This document shows positions 11,456 through 21,974 of a stretch of 64,000 nt of DNA, piece by piece. How positions within the stretch are numbered: position 1 is the stretch's first letter; every line of letters starts with the position of its first letter. A program made the position numbers and the translations under genes. The DNA is from Posidonia oceanica. Lineage: Eukaryota > Streptophyta > Magnoliopsida > Alismatales > Posidoniaceae. Location: positions 102,504,501 through 102,568,500 of the forward strand of contig JAZBRS010000020.1 of NCBI GenBank assembly GCA_037176725.1. Direction: 5' to 3'. Under the pieces are notes generated by a model. It was not told the DNA's origin. It saw only the letters and a program-made list of their open reading frames with translations, and did no database searches.

Positions 11456-12000
11456 TACTCCCTGTAGTCATTACACCAATCTCCACACTCCGCTTTCCCG
11501 GACACGACATACCCAGGAGTCAAACCCCTGGTTCGTGCATTATTTAAGGTGATATCTTCAGCAATCGTAGCTTCCTTGCAACAAGCCTGCTTCAGATGAC
11601 ACCCGCGGTAGTGCACGACCCAAGATCGCTTCCTTGGCATTACGCGTCTGCCACTGCATGCACACCCACAGCATCTTGTTACACTTGCATCGCCTTTGCC
11701 TCGGGTGTTCCCAGCGAACGGCACCCCTGCGCTGAAGCTAATTTGGCCCAGCGCACTTTAATCGTACGACTTTCCCTTAAGTGCTGTCCGGCGAGCTGCA
11801 TTGCATTTTCCACCAAACCGCGTGCATGCATCACTCGCTTTTCCCCCTAGTGGAGTACAGTGCAACGAGCGTTAGTGTAAGCATCACACTAGCATAAGCA
11901 CTTGCATAGGCATCTGCATTTGCATCACAGCAATGAGTCACGACTTTCGGTGCATCCGCCAAATAAGTGACTCATGCCAACAGCAACCTTTGGCTCTCAG
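11456..12000 (+). other. 3' noncoding internal region of B
   Basis: No gene is supported. The block 11500-11870 matches C inverted (24690-25330). On the minus strand it carries a tRNA-B-box-like motif within CCAGGGGTTTGACTCCTGGG. It leads into the polypurine tract region. Confidence 0.5.
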
Positions 12001-12083
12001 GTGGGGTGTCTTGTCAACCCTGAGCAGCGGTCTTGGTTCCCTTGACCTTGCTCAGGGAGGGGCATCTGTAGACACCCCATTTT
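12001..12083 (+). promoter_or_regulatory. Polypurine tract and inverted repeat at internal/3' LTR junction of B
   Basis: The purine-rich run CAGGGAGGGGCA lies just before the LTR start at 12067. Upstream TGGGGTGTC and CCCTGAGCA are inverted copies of the LTR start GACACCCCA and of TGCTCAGGG, so the tract is enclosed by a folded inverted repeat. The same arrangement is found in C, D and E. Confidence 0.75.
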
Positions 12084-13580
12084 TACTCCTGCATTAGTGG
12101 CTCTTCTCTGGTGGACACAAATCCAACACCCAAAACCATAAACCCTAAAACCTAAAACCCTAAACTCAAACCCAACACCCAAAACCCTAAACCCTAAATG
12201 CAAACCCAACACCCAAAACCCTAAACACTAAACCCTAAACCCTCAAACACTAAACCCTAAACCCACAACCAAAATCACAAATCCTAAACCAAACTCCAAA
12301 TCAAACCCCAAAAACAAACCTAGAACTACACCCATTTTTCCAACCAAAACCACATCAAAACCCTAACCCGAAAATTACACAAAAATCCTAGGAAAATCCA
12401 TCCGTTATTCAACCTAGAAAACCATCCAAAAACTCTAGAAAACCTAGGTAAAATAATCTTGAAGTCCAATCCAAATCCTAAACCAAAACCCATTTCAAAC
12501 CTAAACCCTAAACCTTCCAAAAACCTTCAAAAATCCCATTTAAAACCTTAGAAAACCCTAGATTAAACCCTAGGTCAAACCCTAGAAGCCCTAGGTCACA
12601 CACACACAAAACCCCCCTCCAAACCCAAGCCTTTCACCTTCTTTCTCTTCTGATTATCCTTTTCTCTCTCTTGATTATCCTTTTTCTCTCTCCTGATTAT
12701 TCTTTTCTCTCTCCTCCTTATCCTCCTTCTCTTTCTCCATCTTTTCTTTTCTTTCTTTCCTCTTTTCTTGCTCTCCAATGGGCCCACTTTATTCCCCTCT
12801 CTTCCCTCTATTTTATCTTTATTTTATTTTATTTTATCTTATCCCATGTTATTTGATCTTTAATTTCTTTTCTTCCCTTCCTCTCTTTCTTTATTTCCTT
12901 CTTCCTTTCTTTCTTTCTTTTCCTTCTTCCACATTAAACCCTAAGCCTTAATCCACCATAAAACCCTAAACCCTAATCCACATTAAATCAACAAACCCTA
13001 AACCCTAAAATCAACAAACCCTAATCAAGACCCTAAAAAACCCTAATCAAGACCCTAAAAACTTAAAACCCTAAACCCTAAATCTAATCCATACAAATTT
13101 AAATCACAATTACTACCCAATTGAATCCAATCAAAACTCCAAGACCAATTAAAATGCGAAGCCCATCTTTAAACCTAATTAAAAATTAAAACCAACTTGA
13201 ATTTAACAATTAAAGTCAAAACCCACTTAAACAAATGAAAACTCATTTAAATTTAAAACCAACTAAAGTTAAAACACATCCAAACTCATTAAAAAAATAA
13301 ACTAAACCCTAAACTCCATTTTAAAACCCTAAAACCCATTTGAAACACAAAGTTCATTTCAACTGGAATTTAATTAAGATTAGAATCAATTTAAACAATC
13401 AACAACCAAATCCATTTAAACTAATCTAAATTAAAACTCATTCAAACCTAAAATAATTAAAATCAAAACAAAAAATCCCATGCAAACCCTAAACCAGAAA
13501 AAAACCATTTAAAAACCAAGTCCTAATCCCAATGACTCGATCTGACCCTCATCCAATGGCCCTCATCGCCTCCCCACCGA

Positions 13581-13587
13581 TATAAAA
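13581..13587 (+). promoter_or_regulatory. Candidate TATA box of B 3' LTR
   Basis: TATAAAA with a CCAAT-like element upstream, the same as at 4633 in the 5' LTR. As the 3' LTR is intact, this promoter could read outward into A. Confidence 0.55.
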
Positions 13588-13894
13588 CCCTAATAACCCT
13601 AGGAGAGAGGGGAAAAACCAAGAAAAAAGGTGGAAATAAAAAACACAAGAAAAAAAAAGAAACCTAGAGAAGAAGAGGAGAAAGGGAGGAGAGAGAAAGA
13701 AAAAAACCTAAAGAAAACCCAGCCTACAGCTCTCCTCCTCCAGCCAGCTCCTCTCCACGGCCTTCATCCACCACTCACCACCTCAAGGAGCCACCCACGA
13801 GTCCACCTGCAAGGCCATCGCCGGCGAGAGCCACAGACAGAGAGAAGAAAGACCATAGAACTCCCACGAGGTCGTCCAGCCACCTAGGTGTGCC

Positions 13895-13906
13895 AAACAG
13901 GTAAGC
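13895..13906 (+). promoter_or_regulatory. Candidate 5' splice site in B 3' LTR
   Basis: CAAACAG|GTAAGC, with the boundary at 13900/13901. It is the partner of the site at 4952 in the 5' LTR. Confidence 0.5.
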
Positions 13907-15415
13907 AACTCTTCCCCTAGATCCGCCTTGCTCTCTTCTTCATCTCCATACTTTTTTTCGGATTTCGTGCCCTGTGCCGCCGCCAGCAGCTCGCCGGTTG
14001 GCCTCTTCCGCGGCGGCACTCGCCGGTGCAACACGCGCTGCACGCGCGCCAGGCCGTCCTACCGCCGTTCCGCTCCTCGCCGTGTCGGCTAGACCCCCCC
14101 ATGAGCTCTGCCGGACCTCCTGCGGGCTTGCCCAGCCCCTACCGCGCATCTTCGCCGCCTCCTCCGCCGTTCCAGGCTGTCTTCCTCGGTGACAGGCGGC
14201 CGGCACTGTAGCCATGCATTCTTAGTTTTAGGTTTAACTTATTTTTTTTTAACTTATCAAGTTTACCATGCATTGCATTTAGTTCTTTTAAGTTTTTTTT
14301 ATTACTGTTAGGTCCAACAATAGTTTAGGTTTGATTTAAATCTGAATTAAAACTATATTACATTGCATTAAATATCTGTCATTTCTGTTTATTACATCTT
14401 AGTCCTATTGTAGTTCAAAATGTTTTAGTTTTTCTTTAGCGTTAGTCCTGTAACTTATTTTCTTTACATCTAGGTCCTATGGTTGATTGATGTCATTTAA
14501 TTTCATCTTTTTAGCTTATTACATTGCAATTATCTCCTGTATTTTATTTTATTTACACATCAGTCCTCTGTTCAGTTGTTAAAATCATTTAAATTCTAAG
14601 TTTACCATACTGTATTGCATTTTTTATTCTGTACTTTATTTTTATTACATTTAAGTCCTCTGTTCTGTTGAAAATCATTTAATCCCATACTTTACCATAT
14701 TACATTGCAATTTTTATCCTGTATTATGTTTTTTATTACTTTTCAGTGCTCTGCTTGTTAGACATATCATTTAAATTCATATTTTACCTTATTGCATTGC
14801 ATAAAACTCCTGCAGTTTGCATTATTTGCATTTTAGTCCACAGACCATGCATGCATTCATTTAAATTGCATTTTTACCTTACTGAATTGCATTTTTGACC
14901 CTGTACTTAGTTTAATTGCACATCAGTCCTCATATAGTTCATGCATTTCATTTAATCTGCATTTAAATCATATTGCATTACTAAAAAACACAAAAACATG
15001 CTGTAATTGCACTTAAGTCCACATTCTGTGAATCAGTAGTTTAAATTCGCATATTTCATTGCATATAAAACCCACAAAAATTCTGTAATTGCACATTAGT
15101 CCTCAGAGCATTCATCTTTCATTTAATTTCTGTTTCTTATCTTATTGCATTGCAGAAAAACCTATAAAGAAAGTTTAATTGCATTTTAGTCCTCCATGCA
15201 TTTAAATGCCATGTTAGTTGCATTTTAAACTACATTGCATTGTTAAAAAGCCCAATAGTTTTCTGAAATTGCACATAAGTCCATGTTTTCAACTTTTACA
15301 AGTTTGCATGCTTTCTTTGCATTACATTTAGGCCGTGTAAGTTTTCAAAAACTGCATTCAAGTCCTTTTCTTGCATTTTTGCATGCATTCACCCTAATTA
15401 GCTTGCATTTACACT

Positions 15416-15760
15416 GTTTTGCTCACATTTGCATTGTTTTGTGTGCCCGCACCCTGTTTTGCTCACATTTGCATTGTTTTGCGTGCTCGCACCCTGTTTT
15501 GCTCACATTTGCATTGTTTTGCGTGCTTGCACCCCGTTTTGCTTGCATTTGCCTCGTTTTGCGTGTCCACATCTTGTTTTGCTTGCATTTGCATTGTTTT
15601 ACGTGTCCGCATCTTGTTTTACTTCCGTTTGCATTGTTTTGCATACCCACTCTTGTTTTCCTTCGCTTTTGCACCATTTTGCGTGCTTGATTTCGTTTCT
15701 CGCACCATTTTGCGTATTTGCTCTTGTTTTCCTTTGCATGTCGCTTGCATGTGTATGGTT
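15416..15760 (+). repeat. 60-bp tandem repeat with GCATTGTTTTGCGTGC core in B 3' LTR
   Basis: About five units of TTTTGCTCACATTTGCATTG plus GTTTTGCGTGCCCGCACCCT follow with good register to about 15660, then decay. The three overlapping plus-strand ORFs and one minus-strand ORF here are repeat-driven. Confidence 0.8.
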
Positions 15761-16464
15761 TTACCGTCGTTTTGTTTTATCGCTTGCATTTGCATTTAGC
15801 ATAGTGATGTTTACTGCTAGTAGTTCTCACGAATCAAGGCTCGCCCTATTCGGAACGCTGACAGCGTAGCTGAGCACATAGTTCGCACGTTTATTTTCTT
15901 TCCACGCATCACAACACTTAGAGCATGTATTCGCGCTTGTTTATTTCAACATACATGGCATTTAGGCATTTAAGCATTTAGGCATTCATCTGAGCACCCA
16001 TAGCATTGGTATAGCATCCCTCGTCCCTTGGACATGCAGTTAGGCAATCATCGTCGATATCCTGTAAATACGAACGAGAATAGTCAAGAAAGACCGATTC
16101 TGGGCGTGTCGGGGGTGCCTAATACCTTCCCCGCGAGTAACAGGAGTCCTTACCCTTTCTCTGGACATGCAATGACCGTTTTACACATATCCTTGGCACG
16201 AGTCATTCATTTTGCATAACATTGCATCCATCTGCATGTTTTCCTGTATTTCCTCGGTTTTCCTCGTCTCCCGATTTAATAGACTAGGTGGCGACTCCCT
16301 TTTGTCTTATCTCTTTTATCTTCACGTTTTCCCGGTGTTTTCGAGTCGAGTTTCTCCTTGGATTCACTGCCGACAGTAGCTTCTCCCCCCTCTCACGGCA
16401 CGATTGCATCGCGAGCTATGGCAGCATGCGAGACCTGCCGTGGGGCTCTTGGGAAGAGGTCACA

Positions 16465-16469
16465 CATGG
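16465..16469. repeat. Target site duplication of element B, right copy
   Basis: CATGG, identical to 3087-3091. After it A's LTR resumes with CACTTAGGCATTC. Confidence 0.85.
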
Positions 16470-16868
16470 CACTTAGGCATTCAAAGTATGCATTTTCCTA
16501 CGTATGCGAGCATAAGCCTAGAAAGACCGATTCTCGGGCGTGTCGAGGGTGACTAACACCTTCCCTGCACGTAACAGGAGTCATTGCCCTTTCTCATGGC
16601 CTGCAATGACCATATTGCTCTCATCCTAGGCACAAGTCACATCATTGCATCTCATTTCATTTGCATTGCATCTCTTGCTTGGTTTTGCGTGTTTATTCAC
16701 ATATTTCCCTGGTTTTCCTTGTCTCCCGATTTAATAGACACGGTGGCGACTCTGATTTGTCTTATCTTTTCTTTTTCTTGATCTTTTTTCCCTTTTTTTA
16801 GTATTTTTGAGTCAAGTCTTCCTTCTCGGATACACCCGCTAATAGTGAAACTGATTTTGATCAGTGCA
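16470..16868 (+). mobile_element. LTR of element A, terminal part
   Basis: It continues the LTR broken at 3091. It holds the conserved GGGTGACTAACACCTTCCC motif, ACGTAACAGGAGTC, a CTCCCGATTTAATAGACACG stretch and GGTGGCGACTCTG. It closely resembles the inverted start of E's LTR (58063-58460). The exact end is uncertain: ...CAGTGCA at 16868 or ...GCTACA near 16918 both fit. No primer binding site follows, so the LTR/leader junction of A is lost. Confidence 0.65.
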
Positions 16869-16970
16869 CGTTAGCTTTGGCATCGTGCATGGACGTTCCG
16901 AACACCTAGATCGCTACAGCATCAAACCATAGAAAAATTAAAACTATATTAATCAACAGTGCCACAGTGT
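16869..16970. other. Short unassigned stretch between LTR of A and LTR fragment F
   Basis: About 100 bases of mixed composition with no ORF or repeat match seen. It may be the last bases of A's LTR plus junction debris. Confidence 0.4.
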
Positions 16971-18122
16971 CGCCTGACACTACAGCACTGCTGACGGAGG
17001 AGAAGGCGCGTGCGACGGTGATCCAGTGGCTGTGGCTTGTGAGGGGCTATGTGTGCAGGAGGAAGCGTGTGTGCAGTTTGAAGCAAAGGAAGGAGGGAAA
17101 AGGGAAGGAGGAAGAAATGAGGAAGGTGCTGGGTTGGTGCGGGCCGAGCCTGGGTGCAGGCTGAGAGAAAAAACAAAAAAGAAAAAAAGGGAAGAGAAGG
17201 GAGAGGAAATGGGCCTGGGCCTGCGGGAGGAGGTGAGAAAAGAAAAAGAAAAAGGAAAGAAAGGAGGGAAAAGAAAGGGGTGGAGGGAAGGAGAAAAAGG
17301 AGAGAAAAATGGGGGAGAAAGAAGAAACGGGCTAGGCCCAAGAAAAGGAAAACAAGAGGGGGAGGAGATGGTAGTTGGGCTGGGCTGAGAAAAGAAATGG
17401 GAAGAAAAGGAGAAGAAAGAAAGAAAGAAGAGGGAAATAAAGAAAGAAAGGAGGAGCAAACAATTGGGAAAAGAAGGGAGGAAAAAGAGAGGGAAGTTGG
17501 TGGGCTTGGGCCTTAGAAAAGAATAGTTGTGGGAAAATAAAAGGAAGGGAGGTGGATTGGGCTTTGGAGAAAAAGAAATGGGAAAATAGAAAAGAAAGAA
17601 AGAAAGAAAGAAAGAAGGAAAGAAAGGAGGAAAGAAAGGGACAAAGGAAATTAAAAATCAAATAAGATGGAATAAAATAAAATAAAAATAGAAATAAAAT
17701 AGAAGGAAGGAAGGGGAAGAAGTGAGGAGGAGCAAGAGTGGGCTGGGCCCATGGAGAGCAAGAAAAGAAGAAAGAAAGGGAGGAAAAGAAGGAGAAAGAG
17801 AGAGAGGATAGAGAGGAGAGAGAAAAGAATAATGAGGAGAGAGAAAAGAATAATCAGAAAAGAAAGAGGGAGAAGGGCTTAAGTTTGTGCATGCATGAGA
17901 GTGGCCTATGCTAACCTAGGGTTTAAATGCTAACCTAGGGTTTAAGAGATGCTAACCTAGAGCTTTTCTAGGATTTTAGGAGAGATTTACCTAGAGTTTC
18001 TCTAGGGTTTTGGTGAGTGCAAACCAAGAGTTCTTCTAGGGTTTTATAAGGTTTAAAAAAAAGGTTTTGGAGCCACCAAAGAGAGAACCACCAAATGAGC
18101 AAGTCAAAATGGGGTGTCTACA
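16971..18122 (-). mobile_element. LTR fragment F, minus orientation (5' LTR remnant or solo fragment)
   Basis: It ends TCAAAATGGGGTGTCTACA at 18122, the inverted form of the LTR start seen in B and D. It contains the purine-rich block with AATAAAATAAAATAAAAATAG and a TAGGGTTT-rich end, in the order found in D's LTRs. Only the first 1.15 kb of an LTR is present; the rest is deleted together with the LTR/primer-site junction of A. Long ORFs on both strands come from GA/CT-rich low-complexity DNA. Confidence 0.7.
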
Positions 18123-18903
18123 CTTTGTATATGGTTGTTTGCATGCCATGACTTTCTATTTCTCTCCCCTTCATGCATATGCCATGTCTAGGATATTAGA
18201 AACATGTTTGCTCTCCTTTGGCTTAATTTAAAAGCAACAATAAAGCCAAACTTTAAATTTTTAAGCACAACTAGAGCCAAAACTTGCAATTTTCTCCTTT
18301 GGCTAAATAAAACGCAAGTAAAACACTTTAAAGCATATCGCATGATTGATTATACTAAAAAGCATGAATCTTCTCATCCCTGAGTCCACCCACTTAGTTT
18401 GAGAAGGATAGTCCCAGTCTCTCATTCAGTTGCTTTGGCAGAGGGCGAGTTGGTCGGTCTGTCCCTGCTTGTCAGGGATCATGTCGGTGTTAGTAGAGGG
18501 TACAACCCATGCTTCGGCAGGGTCAAGACCACTAACGCACCACCCAATATACCTGAGCTCTGGCCAGGGTTTAGACGGGGACATACTTTTTTGACCTTGA
18601 GTCAAAAACCCACACCCATGAGTGAGTTCGAGTAGGCAGCCTACTCAGGACATGCATGGTGAGAGAGTGCATAATAGGGCATTCATCTGCACGTATGCCA
18701 TTCATGCTACCCCTAATAACCTTTCTGCGTCCATACTCTAATGTCTTTGTTGTTTTCTTTCCGCAGGTAGGTGCGAGGTCCTCTGCTAGAGCCTCGAGCG
18801 TCCCTCCTCTCTGAGCTATCTGTCGCCTCCTACAATAGTTCGCCTTAGGTCTTGTGTCTCCGCTCTCAGCCGCAGATCCTTTTGCACTCACTCGCTGTCC
18901 GTT
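18123..18903 (+). other. 5' leader of element A
   Basis: It matches the inverted leader of C (56664-57300), including CATATGCCATGTCTAGGATATTAGAAAC-like sequence and the block near 18400-18650. No ORF is supported. It contains a strong 3' splice site at 18766. Confidence 0.7.
18742..18767 (+). promoter_or_regulatory. Candidate 3' splice site before gag of A
   Basis: The pyrimidine run TCTTTGTTGTTTTCTTTCCGCAG ends at 18766, 137 bases before the gag ATG. C and D have equivalent sites before their gag starts (56663, 48399). Confidence 0.6.
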
Positions 18904-21059
18904 ATGGCCCAACATACCGGTGAGCCTTCTTCCTCTTTGGAGCCAGAGGAGATACCAACTTCAGTCTCTCCTTCCCCCATTTTGACGTCCACCGTCTCTT
19001 CTCCGCTTTTCGTGCAAGAGACCTCCCAGCCCCTTTATTTGGAACAAGGGCCGACTCTAGTCGACCTAGAGCTTGTCACTGAGTCAACCACGATGACCAC
19101 CACTCAGGCTCCTGGAGCGTCGCCTTCTGTTCCATCTCAAGGCCTTCCCATCTCAAGAACCCAGCCTTCTGTAGCTACCCCTTGTATAGGATCTCCCCAT
19201 TTTGCCCTTTCTGTTTCCGTGCCCCTTGTGACGGTCGATATTTTACATCCCGGCCCGTCGGTCGACGAGTCCCTCACCTTGCGAGCACGGCACCTCATGG
19301 CTAAGGCCGAGAGGTTGCGAGGCATGGCTTTTGCTCTTGACCCAACTATGGTTCAACCTTTCTCTCCAACCCCTGAGGTTTCGATGCAGCCCACAATAGC
19401 TCTGCAGGCTCACCACACTGCACTTCCTCCCTTGCCATCACCCCAGCTACTCACATCTCCAGCAATGCGGGCGCCCTATCTGCCTCCTGCATCTACACAG
19501 CACTATTCACTGCATGCTACTCCCTCATTTGGTGGCTAGTCTCCTCGATTGGCACGAGCGTAGCACCCCTTAGGCCCATCGCCTGGCACTGTGCCGATGC
19601 CACAGCTACTGCTCCCCCACACTACACCATACACTGCACAGCATAGTATCCATCCATCCCCTTTGCATCAAGTTCAGACCCCTGCATACATCCCACAACA
19701 CTAATTCACAATCGCACAGGTATGCTGGCCCTCATGCCTCGACACCAAGTGGCGTGATGGTTGATCCGAAGGAGCGCTCGAGCATGACCCATACAGCATA
19801 CGCGGCACCTGTCTTAGCTGCACCAGTCTCGATAGCAGCGACTTCTGGCACCCACCACTCCAGGATCGGTGTTCTAGAAAGAGCACTTCATCAAATGCAA
19901 GGCACGTACCGCCAGTCCTACCAATTTTGGGACCTCAGCTTCTTCCCAGAGGCCACAGTCCCTTCAAAATTCTGCATCCCAGAATTCGAAAAGTACAATG
20001 GTAGAGGTTGCCCTATCTCGCATTTGAGGGCATACTGTAGAGACCTTTCTCAGCTTTAGGCTGATGAAAGGCTCCTGATCTGCCTGTTCTAGAAGAGTCT
20101 GACCGGCCTCGTGCTCAAGTGGCTCACTTCCCTTGACATGGCTGCAATTCAGACTTGGAAGGATCTTTCCCAGGCTTTCCTTGAGTAGTATTCTTTCAAC
20201 CTCGACTTGATCCCCAAGCGAGAGGATCTTGTCGCCATCGGATAGAGGCCCCAGGAGCCATTCGGGGAGTATATCGGTCGCTGGCGTTCTTTAGCCGCCT
20301 GATCAAAGGTAGACCTTCTGATGAGGAGTCTATCGAGATGATCATCAAGGGGACGCAGCCAGCGACTGGGGCTCTGCTCAGCATTCAACCAGTCACTAGT
20401 TATGCATCGCTAGTTAGAGCTGGTGCCTGCGTGGAAAGCTCACTGCGAAGTGCAAATTTCCTCACACTTTCTGCATTGGCTAGGTAGGCCAACAACACCT
20501 CCAGCAACAATAGCTGTCGCAACAACAACAACAACCCCACCACTAGCTGCTCCAAGTAGAACGCCATCGCATACGCCGATCCTTCAACAAAGCCTACCAA
20601 TGCAACAAGTCAGCCAGACCCTACCCCGCTAGATCATGCACCTAGCTCTGCACCCATTGCACACACTACCACCGTCGAGCTAGTGCATCACGTCGCACAG
20701 GCTCGACAAGGATTCCAACCAGGACAAAGATGACCCCGTCGTGCCGAGTGTGATTACACTCCTCTGGTCGAACCACTGAGTGTCATCTTCCCCTGGGTTG
20801 AGTCATTCCAGAGGCTCCCAGCTGTTCGTCCGTCACCGAACCCCCCTTCGCGGTGGCATGATACGAATCAGTTCTACAGTTTCCATCAAGCCACGGGGCA
20901 CTCGATGGATGACTGCCTCACTTTGCGGGATGCCATTCAGCACCTAATTGATCGAAAGACCATTAGCATCGTTGCGCAAGAGATAACACCCACACCTACA
21001 CCAACACATGCACCTACACTTGCACCTACACCTACACAAGCACATCCTAGTATAGCTGG
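18904..21059 (+). pseudogene. gag: Gag of element A, degenerate and interrupted by C
   Basis: The start MAQHTGEPSSS corresponds to D's gag start (MAQRTLEP at 48185 minus). A Ser/Thr/Pro-rich N-terminus is open to the TAG at 19537-19539. The capsid-like gag core is recognisable at 19860-20400 (YRQSYQFWDL, RDLSQL, LTGLVLKWLTSLDMA). It contains TAG codons where D has Gln in ADLAQLQAD, RLFQKS and LEQYSF, and a one-base loss near 20300. The zinc-knuckle block FYSFHQATGHSMDDC lies at 20873-20920, with its first Cys replaced by Tyr. The frame then runs into C's LTR at 21060. It would have encoded the structural particle protein. It is not functional now. Confidence 0.8.
21055..21059. repeat. Presumed target site copy (GCTGG) of element C
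   Basis: This is the five bases before the LTR terminus TGTAACCC. The partner copy would lie beyond E and outside the window, so it is not confirmed. Confidence 0.35.
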
Positions 21060-21974
21060 TGTAACCCTTTATCCCCGATACCTCGACACCGGATTGACCG
21101 ACATCGGGCCAAAAGAGGGAAAGTGTCACGGATAATGGCGACGGAGGAAAACAAAGATAAGACAAAACAGAGTCGCCACCTAGTCTATTCAATCGGGAAG
21201 ACGAGGAAAACTGGGGAAAGCATAGAAAACATGAAGATGAATGCAATGCTATGCAAAATGTATGACTCATGCCAAGGACGAGGGCAAAATGGTCACTACG
21301 GGCCAAAGAAAGGGTAAGGACTCTTGTTACGTGCGGGGAAGGTGTTAGGCACCCCTGACACGCCCGAGGAATCGGTCTTTCTTGGCTAATCACTCGCATT
21401 TGCAGGATTGTCGACAATGATTGCCATTAACTGTACACCCAGGGGGCGATAAATGCTATGCCATGCTATGAATGCTTTAATGCCTAAGTGCCTGAATGCC
21501 ATGCATGGGTACTTAAACGTGCAGCTTATGTGCTCAGCAGCGCTGCTTGTGTTCCAAACAGAGCGAACCTTAGTTCGTGAGAACTCCAGACAGTAAGCAT
21601 CACTGCCCTAATGCAAATACAGGCGATAAAACAAAACATTGATAAAACCACGCAATGCAAGTACGACATGCAAAGGGGAAAGGAAACAAGGGCGGAAAAG
21701 CCAAATAAAACCACACGATGCGAGTATAAAACAAGCAAAGGGGAGAGAAGACAGATTCGATAAACCAAGTAAAAATCACACGATGCAAGTATATGACATG
21801 CAAAGGGGAAAGAAAATCGACGTGGAAAACCACGGGAAAGCAGGCGATGCAAGGCGTAAAACTGAAAACAAGGGTCCAGTAGCATGCATGGGTCTCAAGG
21901 CATGTGTCGGAGGCAATAAAATGCAGAAGGCGGCAAGCGAAATGAAATCGGCGCTTTAAAACAGTGTTCAACCA

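Larger units (their letters stand above)
3092..16464 (+). mobile_element. Element B: pol-less, gag-only Tat-type LTR retrotransposon
   Basis: B begins TGTAGACACCCC at 3092 and ends ...TCACA at 16464. It is flanked by CATGG on both sides, and the flanks rejoin into a continuous copy of A's LTR, so this is a single clean insertion. The 5' LTR is cut short near 6059 and the primer binding site is missing, because the LTR runs directly into the second half of gag. The 3' LTR is complete (12067-16464). No protease, reverse transcriptase, RNase H or integrase is present. The internal 6 kb holds a gag remnant, two short ORFs shared with element C, a 120-bp tandem array, and structured noncoding DNA. 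It resembles the gag-only TR-GAG class and would depend on enzymes supplied by a relative such as D. Confidence 0.85.
12067..16464 (+). repeat. 3' LTR of B (complete, about 4.4 kb)
   Basis: It starts TGTAGACACCCC and ends CACA before the TSD. In order it holds a CCCTAAA-like stretch (12130-12265), pyrimidine-rich DNA with ATTTTATTTTATTTTAT, a TATA box (13581-13587), a splice donor (13900/13901), a GC-rich block, T-rich TTGCATT DNA, TTTTGC repeats (15416-15760), and a terminal module near 16080-16300 with TGCCTAATACCTTCC and a partial GTGGCGACTCC motif. It is a near-identical partner of the 5' LTR remnant, so B inserted fairly recently. Confidence 0.85.

Noticed and set aside
16980..17661. Several long frames on both strands in F
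   Set aside because: GA/CT-rich low-complexity DNA at the purine-rich position of all LTRs; the products are Lys/Glu or Phe/Ser runs.
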